Assembly (NCBI GenBank): GCA_012934845.2
Contig: WNNJ02003493.1
Coordinates: forward strand, 124,001 to 188,000
Length of the DNA: 64,000 nucleotides
DNA from: Pomphorhynchus laevis
Taxonomy: Eukaryota > Acanthocephala > Palaeacanthocephala > Echinorhynchida > Pomphorhynchidae
Reading direction: 5' to 3'
Below are positions 62,271 through 64,000 of the stretch, piece by piece. The notes under the pieces were generated by a model. The model was not told the DNA's origin. It saw only the letters and a list, made by a program, of their open reading frames with translations, and did not search any database. Made by a program: the position numbers and the translations under genes. How positions within the stretch are numbered: the first letter of the stretch is position 1; each line of letters starts with the position of its first letter.

Positions 62271-62666
62271 GTATAATTAAATGATCTTTTAAAAACATTT
62301 AAATTAGCTTTTTACAATACAAATTGATAGTCAGTTTGTGAGAAATATTTATAAACTCTTTTCAATCTTTATTAATTTATTATAGTTCATGCGAATTTAT
62401 TAATTAAGTCTAAGAGTTAATAAAAGAGTTAATCTAAGAGTTAATTTAATTAATTATTAATTAAAGCTGTATTGTTCAATTGTTTAATACTTTAAAATTA
62501 AAAAATTAATAAAATAAAATAAATAAAATAATTAAAATATTTAGTTATCGGACTAAATATGTTGATTTGTAAATCTACAACTCTTTTGATCTAGTTTTCA
62601 TTGCAAATTTTGCAACTTGCGAGGGATAAACTAAGTTAAATGAAAATATTCGGATACTCAGTACGA
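62271..62666 (+). other. Intron sequence after exon 31
   Basis: AT-rich, with TAAGAGTTAAT and AAATAAAATAA simple repeats. No gene seen. Confidence 0.55.
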
Positions 62667-64000
62667 TTCAAAATCAATATTATATTAAATTGTGTAGATG
62701 TTATATTGCCTACTTTAATAAAATTTAAATTTGTAATCTTACGTAAAAATACTTTATTGTTTTTAATTCATTTTTAAGTTGAATTCCTACATGTGATTTT
62801 AAATTTCTTTGAGAAATGCATTGAATGACTCGTTATCTGAAAACTCATCAATATTATATTAAATTGTGTAGATGTTATATTGCCTACTTTAATAAAATTT
62901 AAATTTGTAATCTTACGTAAAAATACTTTATTGTTTTTAATTCATTTTTAAGTTGAATTCCTACATGTGATTTTAAATTTCTTTGAGAAATGCATTGAAT
63001 GACTCGTTATCTGAAAACTCATCAATATTATATTAAATTGTGTAGATGTTATATTGCCTACTTTAATAAAATTTAAATTTGTAATCTTACGTAAAAATAC
63101 GTTATTGTTTTTAATTCATTTTTAAGTTGAATTCCTACATGTGATTTTAAATTTCTTTGAGAAATGCATTGAATGACTCGTTATCTGAAAACTCATCAAT
63201 ATTATATTAAATTGTGTAGATGTTATATTGCCTACTTTAATAAAATTTAAATTTGTAATCTTACGTAAAAATACTTTATTGTTTTTAATTCATTTTTAAG
63301 TTGAATTCCTACATGTGATTTTAAATTTCTTTGAGAAATGCATTGAATGACTCGTTATCTGAAAACTCATCAATATTATATTAAATTGTGTAGATGCCTA
63401 CTTTAATAAAATTTAAATTTGTAATCTTACGTAAAAATACTTTATTGTTTTTAATTCATTTTTAAGTTGAATTCCTACATGTGATTTTAAATTTCTTTGA
63501 GAAATGCATTGAATGACTCGTTATCTGAAAACTCATCAATATTATATTAAATTGTGTAGATGTTATATTGCCTACTTTAATAAAATTTAAATTTGTAATC
63601 TTACGTAAAAATACTTTATTGTTTTTAATTCATTTTTAAGTTGAATTCCTACATGTGATTTTAAATTTCTTTGAGAAATGCATTGAATGACTCGTTATCT
63701 GAAAACTCATCAATATTATATTAAATTGTGTAGATGCCTACTTTAATAAAATTTAAATTTGTAATCTTACGTAAAAATACTTTATTGTTTTTAATTCATT
63801 TTTAAGTTGAATTCCTACATGTGATTTTAAATTTCTTTGAGAAATGCATTGAATGACTCGTTATCTGAAAACTCATCAATATTATATTAAATTGTGTAGA
63901 TGCCTACTTTAATAAAATTTAAATTTGTAATCTTACGTAAAAATACTTTATTGTTTTTAATTCATTTTTAAGTTGAATTCCTACATGTGATTTTAAATTT
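62667..64000 (+). repeat. 174-bp satellite array, runs off the right edge
   Basis: About 7.7 head-to-tail units. AAACTCATCAATATTATATT starts at 62841, 63015, 63189, 63363, 63529, 63703 and 63869; the first unit begins at ~62667. Spacing is 174 bp, or 166 bp where TTATATTG is missing (units starting at 63363, 63703 and 63869). Units are otherwise nearly identical, so the array is young. It sits in a DOCK intron. Confidence 0.97.

Noticed and set aside
62667-64000. CRISPR array
   Set aside because: Units are whole 174-bp head-to-tail repeats without unique spacers, in an animal gene.

Overview
This is a 64 kb, very AT-rich (roughly 70-75 % A+T by eye) stretch of an invertebrate animal nuclear genome. 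Short exons with GT-AG introns, Penelope-like, RTE-like and Jockey/I-like retroelements, MITEs and satellites all point that way. There is no bacterial-style gene density, rRNA or tRNA gene. I cannot name the species. The host gene is recognisable but diverged, which suggests a fast-evolving lineage such as a mite or a flatworm. That is inference only. One host gene explains all the convincing coding sequence: a DOCK-C / Zizimin-family Rho-GTPase exchange factor (DOCK6/7/8-like; Ziz/Zir in flies). It runs on the + strand from at or before base 722 to beyond the right edge. I traced 31 exons whose splice phases agree at every junction. Together they give 1,315 codons, covering the N-terminal region, the DHR-1 (C2-like) lipid-binding domain (exons 19689-23516), the armadillo-like middle region, and the start of the catalytic DHR-2 domain (exons 60206 and 62160). 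The first exon(s) lie left of the window or were not found. The rest of DHR-2 lies to the right. Everything else is intron, filled with mobile and repetitive DNA. Region by region: 1-360 carries an RTE-like LINE endonuclease piece. 1740-2850 has tandem terminal modules plus an RT relic of a Penelope-like element (PLE). 4480-7250 and 9475-9910 hold a degraded PLE with RT and GIY-YIG remains, interrupted by hAT-like non-autonomous ends. 12185-12616 is a 369-nt repeat unit with a hammerhead-ribozyme core, a candidate retrozyme. 15720-16740 is a 261-bp tandem array apparently derived from PLE termini. 18030-18790 is a GTTC-rich minisatellite. 20620-23150 is a PLE terminus with two oppositely oriented hammerhead motifs plus two GIY-YIG pieces. 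28-38 kb holds MITEs and local duplications. 40250-40960 is an RT/RNase H fossil. 42-44, 49 and 60-62 kb hold more PLE RT relics. 50990-59760 is a large intron packed with LINE and PLE debris. 62667-64000 is a 174-bp satellite running off the edge. The two most interesting signals are RNA-like. The first is a set of hammerhead ribozymes, one with fully paired stems I and II, linked to PLE termini and to a candidate retrozyme. The second is a recurring ~100-nt motif beside the PLE RT relics that can form two hairpins and an 8-bp pseudoknot; I cannot assign it to a known RNA class.
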